A DNA stretch of 64,000 nt from Kolteria novifilia (GTDB taxonomy: Bacteria > Planctomycetota > Planctomycetia > Kolteriales > Kolteriaceae): NCBI GenBank assembly GCA_007748055.1, contig CP036279.1, positions 62,001 through 126,000 on the forward strand, read 5' to 3'. Position numbers and translations under genes: made by a program. Below the pieces are notes generated by a model, which had not been told where the DNA came from, made no database searches, and worked only from the letters and a program-made list of their open reading frames with translations. This document shows positions 16,937 to 26,885 of this stretch, piece by piece (the first letter of the stretch is position 1; each line of letters opens with the position of its first letter).

Positions 16937-17056
16937 CTAGGCTTCGTCTCAAAAGTAGGTCGTCGGCCCGAGGCTCAGCCAATCGGTGCGGGTCGACAAA
17001 GTCCCGTGCCGATGCAGCGAGTCGAAGCCAGAGCCGAGTTTTGAGACGGAGCCTAG
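16937..17056. mobile_element. MITE-like element with CTAG ends
   Basis: CTAG followed by GCTTCGTCTCAAAA at 16937-16954 is matched by TTTTGAGACGGAGC plus CTAG at 17039-17056; the 14-base arms differ at one position. If CTAG is the target duplication, the element is 112 bases with no coding capacity. YTAR target duplication is typical of IS5-type transposases, so I infer a relict mobilised by such an enzyme. It ends seven bases before the first possible start of the methyltransferase and may carry its promoter. Confidence 0.7.
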
Positions 17057-17062
17057 TCTCCG

Positions 17063-17746
17063 ATGGGAGCCGCGTCCGCCCCGATGCCGGCGGACGCCTG
17101 GGCTGCTAGCCAAGTGGTACGCGATCGAAGAGCGGTCGCCGAAGAGTGGATTGCAACGAAGGTAGGAGCCTTGATCGAGCACTTGCGTTTTCTGGGGACG
17201 GCCATTCGCGACCGCTACGTCGGCGCGGTGGCGCCCACGCCGAAGGGAAGCGTCCGGGCCGTCTGTGAGCCCATGGACATCTCGCGACCGGTGACGGTCG
17301 TGGAGTACGGCCCCGGCACCGGGGTTTTCACGCGATACCTCAAGCGTCGACTCCATCCTGAGTCGACGGTCTTAGCCCTGGAACTCAACGAGTTCTTCGC
17401 CGAGACGCTCACCGAACGCCTCGCGAAGACCGCGTCCGGTGCCCAGGTCCACGTGGTCAACGACGATTGCCGAAACGTGGAACGGTGGCTTGAGCACTAC
17501 GGGCTCGGAGGGGCCGACTACATCCTCTCGGGGATCCCATTCTCTTTTCTCGACGAACCTTCTCGCCGGGAAATCATTGCCCGCACGGCGTCGGCGTTGA
17601 CCCCCGAGGGCCTCTTCCTGGTCTACCAGTATTCGTTCATGGTCGCTCCGTATCTCGAGGAGCGGTTCGAGTTGGTTCGGCGTTCGCGGCGTTTTCTCCA
17701 CGTCCCCCCGCTCTGCATGATGCAGGGGCACAAGCTCGTCGCCTAG
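17063..17746 (+). CDS. SAM-dependent methyltransferase (phospholipid N-methyltransferase-like)
   Basis: The class I methyltransferase core is clear: VTVVEYGPGTGVFTRYL (motif I), ALELNEFF, VNDDCRNV and ADYILSGIPFSFLD. The layout and the VGAVAPTPKGSVRAV lead-in resemble PmtA-type phospholipid N-methyltransferases and rRNA dimethylases. The family would add methyl groups to phosphatidylethanolamine, but the substrate is inferred only. The start is uncertain: a TTG at 17171 (LIEHLRFLG) gives a more typical N-terminus. The TAG stop lies inside the end of a family-C element. Confidence 0.75.
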   Translation: MGAASAPMPADAWAASQVVRDRRAVAEEWIATKVGALIEHLRFLGTAIRDRYVGAVAPTPKGSVRAVCEPMDISRPVTVVEYGPGTGVFTRYLKRRLHPESTVLALELNEFFAETLTERLAKTASGAQVHVVNDDCRNVERWLEHYGLGGADYILSGIPFSFLDEPSRREIIARTASALTPEGLFLVYQYSFMVAPYLEERFELVRRSRRFLHVPPLCMMQGHKLVA

Positions 17747-17890
17747 TGTCCTGATTGGTTCGTTCTTTGACGAAAAGAGTCTTGGGTGCCATGCCCACGC
17801 TCGGTGTGGGCATGTGGGGTATGCCGATGACTCGGCAAGCTCCCGCACGAACGATGGACGAGTCATCACCTGGCGAACCTGTCAGTTAGG
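17744..17890. mobile_element. Family-C MITE-like element, copy 1
   Basis: The left end TAGTGTCCTGATTGG at 17744-17758 is the exact reverse complement of the right end of copy 3 at 41637-41651. The middle holds the palindrome CATGCCCACGCTCGGTGTGG followed by GCATG. The right end near 17890 is degenerate and merges with the family-A array. The first three bases are the stop codon of the methyltransferase. Confidence 0.7.
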
Positions 17891-18460
17891 CCAGTCCCCT
17901 TTCTCGTCCTTGTTCCCCTCTCCCGGTGGGAGAGTGAGCCTCTTGTTCCCCTCTCCCGGTGGGAGAGTAAGCCTCTTGTTCCCCTCTCCCGGTGGGAGAG
18001 GGGTTAGGGGTGAGGGGGCCTGTCTTTGATTTCGACCCTTGTTCTGCCAAGTCGGAAACTCCCTCACCCGGCTCACTGCGTTCGCCGACCTCTCCCCAAG
18101 GAGAGGTGAGAAGAGACCCACACCGAGAGTTCCCTTCTCCCGGTGGGAGAGTGAGCCTCTTGTTCCCCTCTCCCGGTGGGAGAGTAAGCCTCTTGTTCCC
18201 CTCTCCCCGTGGGAGAGGGGTTAGGGGTGAGGGGGCCTGTCTTTGATTTCGACCCTTGTTCTGCCAAGTCGGAAACTCCCTCACCCGGCTCACTGCGTTC
18301 GCCGACCTCTCCCCAAGGAGAGGTGAGAAGAGACCCACACCGAGAGTTCCCTTCTCCCGGTGGGAGAGTAAGCCTCTTGTTCCCCTCTCCCGGTGGGAGA
18401 GTGAGCCTCTTGTTCCCCTCTCCCGGTGGGAGAGGGGTTAGGGGTGAGGGGGTTCGTTTT
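17890..18460. repeat. Family-A repeat cluster with 217-bp higher-order unit
   Basis: The hairpin CCCCTCTCCCGGTGGGAGAG occurs about eight times. A longer unit that includes GCCTGTCTTTGATTTCGACC and an arm ending GACCTCTCCCCAAGGAGAGG starts at 18018 and again at 18235, 217 bases apart and almost identical. The reading frames across it are repeat translations, not genes. It fills most of the gap between the methyltransferase and the thioesterase. Confidence 0.9.
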
Positions 18461-18511
18461 CGCGAACGACTCTCGCTATTTCAGAAGTATCGTCTCGCTC
18501 GCCGCACCACC

Positions 18512-18910
18512 CTAATCGGATGGACGAAGGTCCGAGGGAAGTGCTTGCGGGCGGCCGTTGCGGTCGACACAGGCGAGTGTCGAGGAGCCTTCGGCGACGA
18601 TCGTTTCTCCACGCCGGAGGATATAAGTGTGGTCGATGCGCGCGTAGGAGATGCGGTTGACGGTCGTCGCGAGAATCAACTCGTCGTCGTAGTTCGCCGG
18701 GGCTCGGTACTGGCATGCGATCTTCGCGACGACGAGCATGTACCCGCGTTTCTCCAGGGAGCGGTAGTCGATCCCCGTCGCCCGAAGGGCCTCCGTCCGT
18801 CCCATCTCGAAGTAGACGAAGTAATTGGCGTGATGCACCACGCCCATCTGGTCGGTCTCGAAGTAGCGGACCCGGATGGGTAGCTCGTGGGTGAGCACCT
18901 CTTCACTCAT
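18512..18910 (-). CDS. Acyl-CoA thioesterase, hot-dog fold (YbgC/FadM-like)
   Basis: The 132-residue protein has the 4HBT signature VRYFETDQMGVVHHANYFVYFEMGRTEAL, with the catalytic Asp and the HxN pair. Such enzymes hydrolyse acyl-CoA thioesters in the cytoplasm; some act with the Tol-Pal system. The ATG at 18910 has AGGAGG six bases upstream. It lies 66 bases downstream of the FeoB-associated gene on the same strand, but no functional link is evident. Confidence 0.85.
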   Translation of the reverse strand: MSEEVLTHELPIRVRYFETDQMGVVHHANYFVYFEMGRTEALRATGIDYRSLEKRGYMLVVAKIACQYRAPANYDDELILATTVNRISYARIDHTYILRRGETIVAEGSSTLACVDRNGRPQALPSDLRPSD

Positions 18911-18976
18911 CGAATAGCCTCCTGCTCCGTCGCGCGCTGCGAGGGAGGGTCATTGACGCAAGGAGACAGATTCTAG

Positions 18977-19192
18977 TCAAGAGGGGAGAGAGTGGCCCGA
19001 CTCGGCGCCCGAGCGGTCTTCCCGGACGGTCGGCGGCATGCCGATTTGGTGAAGGGTGGCTTTGGTTGAGGAGCCGCCGCAGCCACGATCGCAACAACCC
19101 CCTTCGCCACGAAGCGCCTTGCGAATGGCCTGTACCAAGTAGTAGGCGGCGGCAAAGACGATCACGCCAATAAGGACGTTCTGCGCATCCAT
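18977..19192 (-). CDS. FeoB-associated Cys-rich membrane protein
   Basis: The 71-residue protein has one N-terminal membrane helix (VLIGVIVFAAAYYLVQAI), a basic turn and a Cys cluster (GGCCDRGCGG). This is the pattern of the small protein usually encoded just after feoB. It would sit in the inner membrane with the ferrous iron transporter. Here feoB itself is missing between feoA and this gene, so the protein may be orphaned. Confidence 0.75.
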   Translation of the reverse strand: MDAQNVLIGVIVFAAAYYLVQAIRKALRGEGGCCDRGCGGSSTKATLHQIGMPPTVREDRSGAESGHSLPS

Positions 19193-19255
19193 GTCATTGC
19201 TCTCTCGTGAGTAGTCACAGGTTAAGCGTCGTGTTGGCGGAACCTTGCCACTTTC

Positions 19256-19279
19256 ACACTGGCAGACAAGCAGCCAGTG
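19256..19279. repeat. Family-B palindrome where feoB would be expected
   Basis: CACTGGCAGACAAGCAGCCA followed by GTGG is a palindrome of family B. It lies in the 166-base gap between feoA and the FeoB-associated gene. Confidence 0.75.
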
Positions 19280-19358
19280 GCCCCCAAAGAGATCGTAAGA
19301 ACCAAGGCCCCAACTGCCCCTTTCGAGCGAAGCCGGCCGCGAATCGACGAGCCGTCGC

Positions 19359-19616
19359 CTAGAGGCGTCGCACGAGGATACGGGCCGCTTCGGTCCGCCG
19401 GAGGGAGAGTTGGTAGCCGCGAATCTTGATCTCGATGGGATCGCCCAGCGGCGCGAAGGCGAGGACTTCGACGTCGGAGCCCTCGAGGAGCCCCATCTCC
19501 ATCAGCCGTTGCGAAACGGCATCCGATCCTTCCAGGGACTCGATGGTTGCCCGATCGCCGATGTTGAGCGTATCGAGTGACAATTGGTCGACGACTTCAG
19601 ATTCATTCGCGGACAT
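19359..19616 (-). CDS. feoA: FeoA domain protein (second copy)
   Basis: The 85-residue protein has the SH3-like FeoA fold: IGDRATIESLEG, LMEMGLLEGSDVEVLAFAPLGDPIEIKIRGYQLSLRRTEAARILV. FeoA is a small cytosolic partner of the FeoB ferrous iron transporter. Its ATG overlaps the first feoA stop as TGATG, so the two copies are translated together. The usual FeoB gene does not follow. Confidence 0.9.
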   Translation of the reverse strand: MSANESEVVDQLSLDTLNIGDRATIESLEGSDAVSQRLMEMGLLEGSDVEVLAFAPLGDPIEIKIRGYQLSLRRTEAARILVRRL

Positions 19617-19879
19617 CAGTGTTCCTTGACCGTCGGGGCGGAAGCGGGAGCGGCTTCGAGAGCGACGAGAATTTCGACGAGGCCGTCGGCGCGGAGGGTC
19701 AACCGCGTCCGGTCGACCAGGCAGACGAGTGGATTCCCCTCTTGAAGAACCACAATCGTGGAGCCCTGCCTCATCCCTTTCTCGGCGAGTTGCGAGATCA
19801 GCCGCTCGTCGCCGCAGAGATCGACGATCTGGCCCGATTCCCCGGTGCGCATTAAGTCGAGGGGGACAACTTGACTCAT
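19616..19879 (-). CDS. feoA: FeoA domain protein (first copy)
   Basis: From the ATG at 19879 (GGAG five bases before) the protein has 87 residues with the FeoA pattern SGQIVDLCGDERLISQLAEKGMRQGSTIVVLQEGNPLVCLVDRTRLTLR. It overlaps the next feoA by one base. An upstream in-frame ATG at 19948 would add 23 residues that do not fit the family. The region before it (19880-20152) holds divergent promoters; GAGAATCAATCTCA near 19898 could be a regulator site, but I cannot name it. Confidence 0.88.
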   Translation of the reverse strand: MSQVVPLDLMRTGESGQIVDLCGDERLISQLAEKGMRQGSTIVVLQEGNPLVCLVDRTRLTLRADGLVEILVALEAAPASAPTVKEH

Positions 19880-20152
19880 GAAGGCTCCGTCAGTGAATTG
19901 AGAATCAATCTCAGTTCCAATCATAGCGCTCGCGGGGGGCGCTGACAAACGCTCCCTTGAGGAATCGCCCTCAATTGACCGGAGCGGCGGCTTGGTCGCG
20001 ATGCCTACCGAACGTGACCCAGGAATCCCGATTCCGGAGACTTGACGGCCGTGGCGCGAATATCGTGGATGGGATCACCCAATTCCTGTTAGGGTTCATA
20101 CATTGGTGTTGGCTGCGCTCGCACCAGCCGGAACCCATCGTTGGAGCCCTCC

Positions 20153-20842
20153 ATGAGCATGTCCGCCGATAGCAATCCTGACAACCTCTCTCCCCAGGAG
20201 CGGGAGATCATCGAACGGACCGGTCGCGGCGAGACCCAAGACGGGATCGCTCGTCAGATGGGCCGCAGTCGCAAACTCGTCGAGCACCACTTGCGAAACG
20301 CCCGAGCGAAGCTCGATGCCCGCAGTACCGCCCACCTACAACGCGTGGTTCACGAGAAGGTGCAGCAAGAGGTCGCCGACGAACTCGAGGAGGTCGACCG
20401 CGACGCCGACGAGGCGATTGAAGCGATCGAACGGATGCGGGCCCGTGTCGGCAAGGCTCGCCGTCGTCTTCGGCAGCCGGCCGCGATGGTGGTCGGGATG
20501 TTCGCGATTTCGGCGATCGTCCTTGGGAGCCTGCTCACGCCGGGTGGTTGGCGCGGGCTCCTCGCCCAAATCGCTTCGGCGACGTCCGAGCGAGCGACGA
20601 GTGCTCCGGTCGACAACCAAGCTCCCTCGGCGATCGAGACCGCCCTTGCGACCGATCCGACCATCCGATTTTGTGCCTCACGCAACGGCAAGGTCTTTCA
20701 CGCGATCGACAGTTCCTATGCGAAGCGGATCTCGGCGAACAACCTGCTCGTCTTCAAGGACGCCGCCACCGCCGAGCAAGCCGGCTACGCACCGTCGAAG
20801 AGGCTACTCGCATCGCGAACATCCAACGCCAACAAACCGTGA
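20153..20842 (+). CDS. Membrane-anchored HTH protein with Ada-like C-terminal domain
   Basis: The 229-residue protein starts at the ATG at 20153 after GGAG. Residues ~10-60 resemble the sigma-70 region 4/LuxR helix-turn-helix (LSPQEREIIERTGRGETQDGIARQMGRSRKLVEHHL). A charged helix, likely coiled coil, follows at ~65-108, then one membrane segment (MVVGMFAISAIVLGSLL). Residues ~180-225 (FCASRNGKVFHAIDSSYAKR, FKDAATAEQAGYAPSKR) look like the metal-binding domain of Ada with three of four cysteines lost. The domain order implies a membrane-bound DNA-binding protein with a periplasmic sensor. The target is unknown. Confidence 0.65.
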   Translation: MSMSADSNPDNLSPQEREIIERTGRGETQDGIARQMGRSRKLVEHHLRNARAKLDARSTAHLQRVVHEKVQQEVADELEEVDRDADEAIEAIERMRARVGKARRRLRQPAAMVVGMFAISAIVLGSLLTPGGWRGLLAQIASATSERATSAPVDNQAPSAIETALATDPTIRFCASRNGKVFHAIDSSYAKRISANNLLVFKDAATAEQAGYAPSKRLLASRTSNANKP

Positions 20843-20862
20843 CCGGGTGAAACCATGCACCA

Positions 20863-20910
20863 CGCTTGCGAGGGCAGGCAACGAGGACTCACGCTTGCGA
20901 GGGCAGGCAA
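20863..20910. repeat. Short direct repeat
   Basis: ACGCTTGCGAGGGCAGGCAA occurs twice, at about 20864 and 20891, in the space between two convergent genes. Confidence 0.7.
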
Positions 20911-20940
20911 TCGGAAGCACCGTAAGTCCGCCCGAAGTAG

Positions 20941-23454
20941 CTACCCCTTCCGTCCCGCCGGCCGAACGCGACACGCGAAACACTTGTAAGCTTGCTGCCC
21001 GGAGAGGTTGTCGAAGATCCCGTCGTCGACGAGGTTGTTGGCGGCGGCATATTGGGGAACGCCCATCTCTTCCGCGAGTCTCTGGGCTGGTCCAAAGGTG
21101 TTCGGCACGTAGATCGTGTCCTCGCGAATCCCGTCCCAAAGCTGAGCGGTTCCCTCGATCGCCCCGCGCGGACTCTCGACACGCACCGTTTCCCCATTGC
21201 CGATCCCCGCGGCTTCGGCGGCCTTGGGGTGGATCTGAACGAGCCGCACGCCGTTCATCTGTTTGCCCGTCGGCGTCCATTGAGTCACGCTCGCGAAGTG
21301 AATCACGCTCGGCCGACCGATCATCCCCATGAGGGGAAAGTCCCGCGTGCTGACCGATCGCGGCTTCGTCTCGACGCGGCTCTTCGGGGTCAGTGAACGC
21401 GGGTTGATCGGGTTGCGAACCAGCTCCCTCGAGTGCAGCGATCGGGGGTGCATCCCCGTCACTTCCGGATGGGTGTAGAACCGCGGCAACGCGTGGTGTC
21501 CGACCTGGGTCAGCTTCGCTTCCAACTCCGGCGTGAAGATCTCGACCTTGCCGCTCGGCGTGAGGAAACGCTTCTCGCTCCCATCGGGAGATAGCTGCTT
21601 CGCGGCGTCGTACCACGAGGGATCGTCGAGGTAGAGCGTCGAAACACCCGGGTGGTCTGTCGACGGGCAAGGCCAACGGAGCGGTTCGGCGCGAGAACGC
21701 AACCGGTCGACCGTCATCCCAGCCATCGCCGGCGTGCGGGCGACAAACTCCGACCAGAGCGTCTTGTAGTCCTTCCACTTGGCTGGAAAGTTCGCTCGCC
21801 ACTGTTCGGCCCGCTTGGGGGAATCGTTCCGGGCGAGCACGTGGGCCAGGTCGATCCAGATCTCCCACTCCGGACGCGACTGGCCGACCGGCTCGGCGCA
21901 CCGCTCTTGCCAGCGAATTGCTCGATCGTCCCGCCGCATGTAGACCGTTTCCATTTCCAGTCCGCTGGGAACGGGGAGGACAACGTCGGCGTAGTTGGCG
22001 GCCTCCTCGAGAAAGAGCCCGGTGTAGACGTAGAAGTCGAGCTGCTCCATCGCTTGGGCGACTTTGCCCGTGTTGGATGAGGATAGTAGCGGGTTGCCGG
22101 CGGTGAGGAGCATCTTCACCGGGTAGGGCTCGCCGGTCAGGATCGCGTCGGCGATGCGGTCGGGACCGACGGGAAGGGCCGGACCGGTCTCCGGCTTCTC
22201 GCCGTCGATGGGGGGCAACGCGAGATGGCCCGGCCAAGTGTTGTGCATGAAGTTGCAGCCAGCGCCCGGAACGCCGATGTTCCCGGTGATCGCCGCGAGG
22301 AACGTGAGCGTGCGGTAGGTGTCGAACGCCCCCTGCTGATGCGAGATCCCCGCGTTGCAGAAGATTGCCGCCGGCTTGCTGCTCGCATACTCATCCGCGA
22401 GGTCGCGGATCGCCTGGGCGGGAACTTCGCAGACCGACGCCGCCCACTCGGGCGTGGTCTCCTGCCGATGAAGGTGTTGCGCCAGCTCGTCGAAGCCGAG
22501 GACCCAGCGATCGACAAATTGCTGGTCATATTGCTTGGTCGCGATGATCCGGTGGAGCATCGCCAGGGCAATCGCCATGTCGGTATGTGGCTTGGGAGCG
22601 ATCCAGCGATCGGCGTGGTCTCCGGTCGGCGTCAGCCGGGGATCGACGACGACCAGCTTCGCTCCCGTCTTGGCGCGCTCCCGCAAGAGGTGAGCGAAGG
22701 TGACTGGATGCGTTTCGGCTTGGTTAGTGCCCAGAAAGAGCAGGAATTTCGCGGCCCCGAGGTCCTCCTTGCCGGTGGCTTGATCGATACCGTAGCCGTT
22801 GGTGAAGTTGCCGAGCCCGAACGACATCGCCAGGGCGTTGCCCCCCGCGTCATTGCAAACGGGCCCGACGTCGGTGGCGTTCGGACTGCCGAGCAGCGCG
22901 AAGAGTCGGCCGACCAGGCTCCCGACGCCGCGCGGTTGCCGGCCGGTGGTGCGGTTGACGATGGTGCTGGCCTCGCCCGCATCGCGCAGCGAGATCATCC
23001 GCTTGGCGACGAGATCGAGCGCTTCGTCCCAAGAGATCGGTTCGAAGCGGGTCTCGGGAGATCCCTTGGCGCCGGCGACCCGTTTAAGAGGCGTCTTGAG
23101 CCGGTCGCGGTTGTAGAGAAGCTGGGCCATCATGGGAGCCTTGACGCAGAGGCCTCCCTGTTGAACGGGATCGTCGGTCCGAGCTTGGATGTCGATCACG
23201 CGACCTTGGTTGAGATGGACCTTCAAGCCGCACAGGCTGTTACAGAACTGGCAGGCGCTGTCGACGACGCGGTCGGGCTGGAGGGCCCCGGACTGTTGGG
23301 TGAAGTCGAACGCGGGAGGTAGTTCGGAGGAGGCGGGATAGTGGCCATCGGTGCCGGCGTCGGCGGAATTGGACCAGGCTCCCAGGGCGGTCGCCCCGGC
23401 GGCGCCTTGGAGGAACCCACGGCGGCTGACCGCTTGGGGGGGCTTGGTCGACAT
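20941..23454 (-). CDS. Tat-exported molybdopterin oxidoreductase (nitrate reductase-like)
   Basis: The 837-residue protein carries a twin-arginine signal (SRRGFLQGAAGA), a [4Fe-4S] site formed by Cys68, Cys71, Cys75 and Cys103 (CxxC-x3-C), and the bis-MGD fold through to the C-terminal dinucleotide-binding domain. A Cys in VCNDAGGNA is the likely molybdenum ligand, as in NapA-type enzymes. It would act in the periplasm. No NapB, membrane subunit or quinol partner is adjacent, so the electron donor and substrate are unknown. The C-terminus KCFACRVR is an odd extra pair of cysteines. MobA at 37.6 kb would complete its cofactor. Confidence 0.85.
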   Translation of the reverse strand: MSTKPPQAVSRRGFLQGAAGATALGAWSNSADAGTDGHYPASSELPPAFDFTQQSGALQPDRVVDSACQFCNSLCGLKVHLNQGRVIDIQARTDDPVQQGGLCVKAPMMAQLLYNRDRLKTPLKRVAGAKGSPETRFEPISWDEALDLVAKRMISLRDAGEASTIVNRTTGRQPRGVGSLVGRLFALLGSPNATDVGPVCNDAGGNALAMSFGLGNFTNGYGIDQATGKEDLGAAKFLLFLGTNQAETHPVTFAHLLRERAKTGAKLVVVDPRLTPTGDHADRWIAPKPHTDMAIALAMLHRIIATKQYDQQFVDRWVLGFDELAQHLHRQETTPEWAASVCEVPAQAIRDLADEYASSKPAAIFCNAGISHQQGAFDTYRTLTFLAAITGNIGVPGAGCNFMHNTWPGHLALPPIDGEKPETGPALPVGPDRIADAILTGEPYPVKMLLTAGNPLLSSSNTGKVAQAMEQLDFYVYTGLFLEEAANYADVVLPVPSGLEMETVYMRRDDRAIRWQERCAEPVGQSRPEWEIWIDLAHVLARNDSPKRAEQWRANFPAKWKDYKTLWSEFVARTPAMAGMTVDRLRSRAEPLRWPCPSTDHPGVSTLYLDDPSWYDAAKQLSPDGSEKRFLTPSGKVEIFTPELEAKLTQVGHHALPRFYTHPEVTGMHPRSLHSRELVRNPINPRSLTPKSRVETKPRSVSTRDFPLMGMIGRPSVIHFASVTQWTPTGKQMNGVRLVQIHPKAAEAAGIGNGETVRVESPRGAIEGTAQLWDGIREDTIYVPNTFGPAQRLAEEMGVPQYAAANNLVDDGIFDNLSGQQAYKCFACRVRPAGRKG

Positions 23455-23724
23455 GAGTCGGGCTCCTGGGGTTCGTGCTTGGCGTCGAGGTGACGTACTT
23501 ACCTTTGGTAGCAGCCGACATTGGAACGTTCAAGCAAATGTTTGAAAGTGGAAGAGATGGCGGCATCATTCATCCCAGACCGGGTTGACCCCTTTTCGAT
23601 GCCCCGATATAGGGCCGACCACAACACCGATTGACAACGCGATTTGGGTAAGAACCGACCTTCAGGGCGCCGCCGGAGTTCTCGAGAGCACCGCCGTGTT
23701 GCCGCGCCCGTCAAGGAGTGACGC

Positions 23725-25218
23725 ATGCCCGCGACGGATCTCGAGTCGCTCGATGTTGGCGATCGCCTCTCTGTCTCAAAGAACGACGACTACCAGACCC
23801 TCTCGGTCCTGATGCCGGTCTACAACGAGCGCTGGACCCTTCGCGAGATCGTCAATCGCGTCCTCTCGAGCCCGATCGAGATGGAGATCGAACTGATCAT
23901 CGTCGACGACGGGTCAAGCGATGGCTCGTGGGAACTGATTCAGAGGATGGCTGAAGAAGACTCGCGCATCATCGCTCACCAACACGAACACAATAAGGGC
24001 AAGGCGTGTGCGATCCGCACCGCCATCGAGCTGATGACCGGCGACATCGCGGTCGTCCAGGACGCCGATCTGGAGTACGATCCCGCCGAGTACCCGCGGC
24101 TGCTCGAGCCGATCCTCGATGGCCGTGCCGACGCCGTCTTCGGCTCTCGATTCGCCGGCCACCCGCGACGCGTGCTCTACTTCTGGCACACGATGGCCAA
24201 CAAGGTCCTGACGCTCCTCTCCAACATGGTCAACGACCTCAACCTGACCGACATGGAGACCTGCTACAAGGTCGTCAAAGCGGACATCCTCAAACAACTT
24301 CGCTTGCGCAGCCACACCTTCACCTTCGAGCCGGAACTGACTTGTCGGCTCTCCCAGTGGGGGGCGCGCATCTACGAAGTGCCGATCAGCTACGCCGGAC
24401 GCAGCTACGAGGAAGGCAAGAAGATCGGACCGATCGACGGCGTCAAAGCGCTGTGGGAGATCGTTCGGTGCAAGTACCTCGATCCCCAGTTCACGACTCA
24501 CTCGGGTTTCTACATCCTGACGTCGGTCAAGCGGGCCAACGGTTACAATCGCTGGATCCTCGACAAACTCAAGAGCTTCTTCGGCCAGCGCGTCCTTGAA
24601 GCGGGCGCGGGCGTCGGCAACCTCAGCACGCTGCTGCTCAAGCACGAGCGGCTGATGCTCATGGACTACGACGACATGTACGTCGGGAAGCTGAAGGAAC
24701 GCTTTGGGCAACGCGAGAACGTCCGCATCGCCCAAGGCGACCTCACCAAGTCATGCGATCTGGAGCAGTGGAAGGAGGAGGAACCCGACACGGTCTTCTG
24801 CTCGAACGTCATTGAGCACATCGACGATGACGAGGGCGTACTCCAGTCCTTCCACGACACGATCGCTCCGGGGGGACACTGCATCATCGTCGTTCCCGCG
24901 GAACAGCGACTCTACACGGTGCTTGACGAGGAACTCGGCCACTATCGACGCTATTCGAAAGAGGAACTCATCGAGAAGATGCAAGACGCCGGGTTCGAGA
25001 TCGCACATGCCGAGCAGTTCAACAAGTTGGGATCGATTGGTTGGTTCGTGTCGGGGAAGATTCTCCGCAAACGACACCTGAGCCCGCGGCAGATGATCTG
25101 GTTCGATCGGCTTCTTCCCGTTGCGAAGTTTCTGGAAAAGATCCTGCCCATCCCCGCGATGTCGCTCATCGTCGTCGGTCGCAAGCCCGCTGCCCAGGCC
25201 CAACGCATGGCGGCGTAG
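23725..25218 (+). CDS. Fused glycosyltransferase (GT2) and methyltransferase
   Basis: The 497-residue protein starts at an ATG with AAGGAG six bases before. Residues ~25-260 are a GT2 domain (LMPVYNERW, VDDGSSDGS, VQDADLEYDP, YEVPISY-type end). Residues ~280-480 are a SAM methyltransferase (VLEAGAGVGNLS, FCSNVIEHIDDDEGVLQ, PGGHCIIVVPAEQ). It probably builds and caps a lipid-linked glycan. It lies next to, but transcribed toward, the ABC polysaccharide exporter, so a common export pathway is plausible. Confidence 0.88.
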   Translation: MPATDLESLDVGDRLSVSKNDDYQTLSVLMPVYNERWTLREIVNRVLSSPIEMEIELIIVDDGSSDGSWELIQRMAEEDSRIIAHQHEHNKGKACAIRTAIELMTGDIAVVQDADLEYDPAEYPRLLEPILDGRADAVFGSRFAGHPRRVLYFWHTMANKVLTLLSNMVNDLNLTDMETCYKVVKADILKQLRLRSHTFTFEPELTCRLSQWGARIYEVPISYAGRSYEEGKKIGPIDGVKALWEIVRCKYLDPQFTTHSGFYILTSVKRANGYNRWILDKLKSFFGQRVLEAGAGVGNLSTLLLKHERLMLMDYDDMYVGKLKERFGQRENVRIAQGDLTKSCDLEQWKEEEPDTVFCSNVIEHIDDDEGVLQSFHDTIAPGGHCIIVVPAEQRLYTVLDEELGHYRRYSKEELIEKMQDAGFEIAHAEQFNKLGSIGWFVSGKILRKRHLSPRQMIWFDRLLPVAKFLEKILPIPAMSLIVVGRKPAAQAQRMAA

Positions 25219-25585
25219 TATTGTGTCGAGGCCTAGATGTCAGCCTCTAGGGTTCCCCTCTCCCTGTGGGCTGAGGCAGCCTCTTGATTCCCCTCTCCCT
25301 GTGGGAGAGGGGTTAGGGGTGAGGGGGTTCGTCTTCAAAAATCACCCGCAACGTTCCGAGCCGGAATCTCCCTCCCCCGGCTCCCTATGTTCGACGACCT
25401 CGCCGAAGCCAAGCCCGCCAGGAGCGCTTGGCACTCTCTGGTCTTGAGAGGTGAAGAGAACCTGACATCCTCAGAATGAGACGTACCAGGAACTCTTTCC
25501 CGAACCGAATCGGGTACCTTGACCTCACAAGCGTAAATCCTCTTAGGATGGCACCCAGCGTTAATACGAGGGGGCGAGTGGCGCC
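25219..25585. repeat. Family-A repeat, extended copy
   Basis: Two CCCCTCTCCCTGTGGG hairpin units occur at 25252-25335. They are followed by GAATCTCCCTCCCCCGGCTC and related bases up to ~25455, matching the long form of the 18018-18110 unit with a small insertion. I see no gene in this convergent gap. Confidence 0.8.
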
Positions 25586-26869
<1,284 letters not shown>

Positions 26870-26885
26870 GTCGGCGGGCGCTCCT

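Noticed and set aside
17890-18460. Possible CRISPR array
   Set aside because: The repeats are palindromic hairpins with repeated, not unique, spacers of irregular length, and no cas gene is near.
20804-22237. Leftward frame of 477 codons within the molybdoenzyme region
   Set aside because: It is a shadow frame; the molybdopterin oxidoreductase frame has conserved cysteines and a Tat signal.
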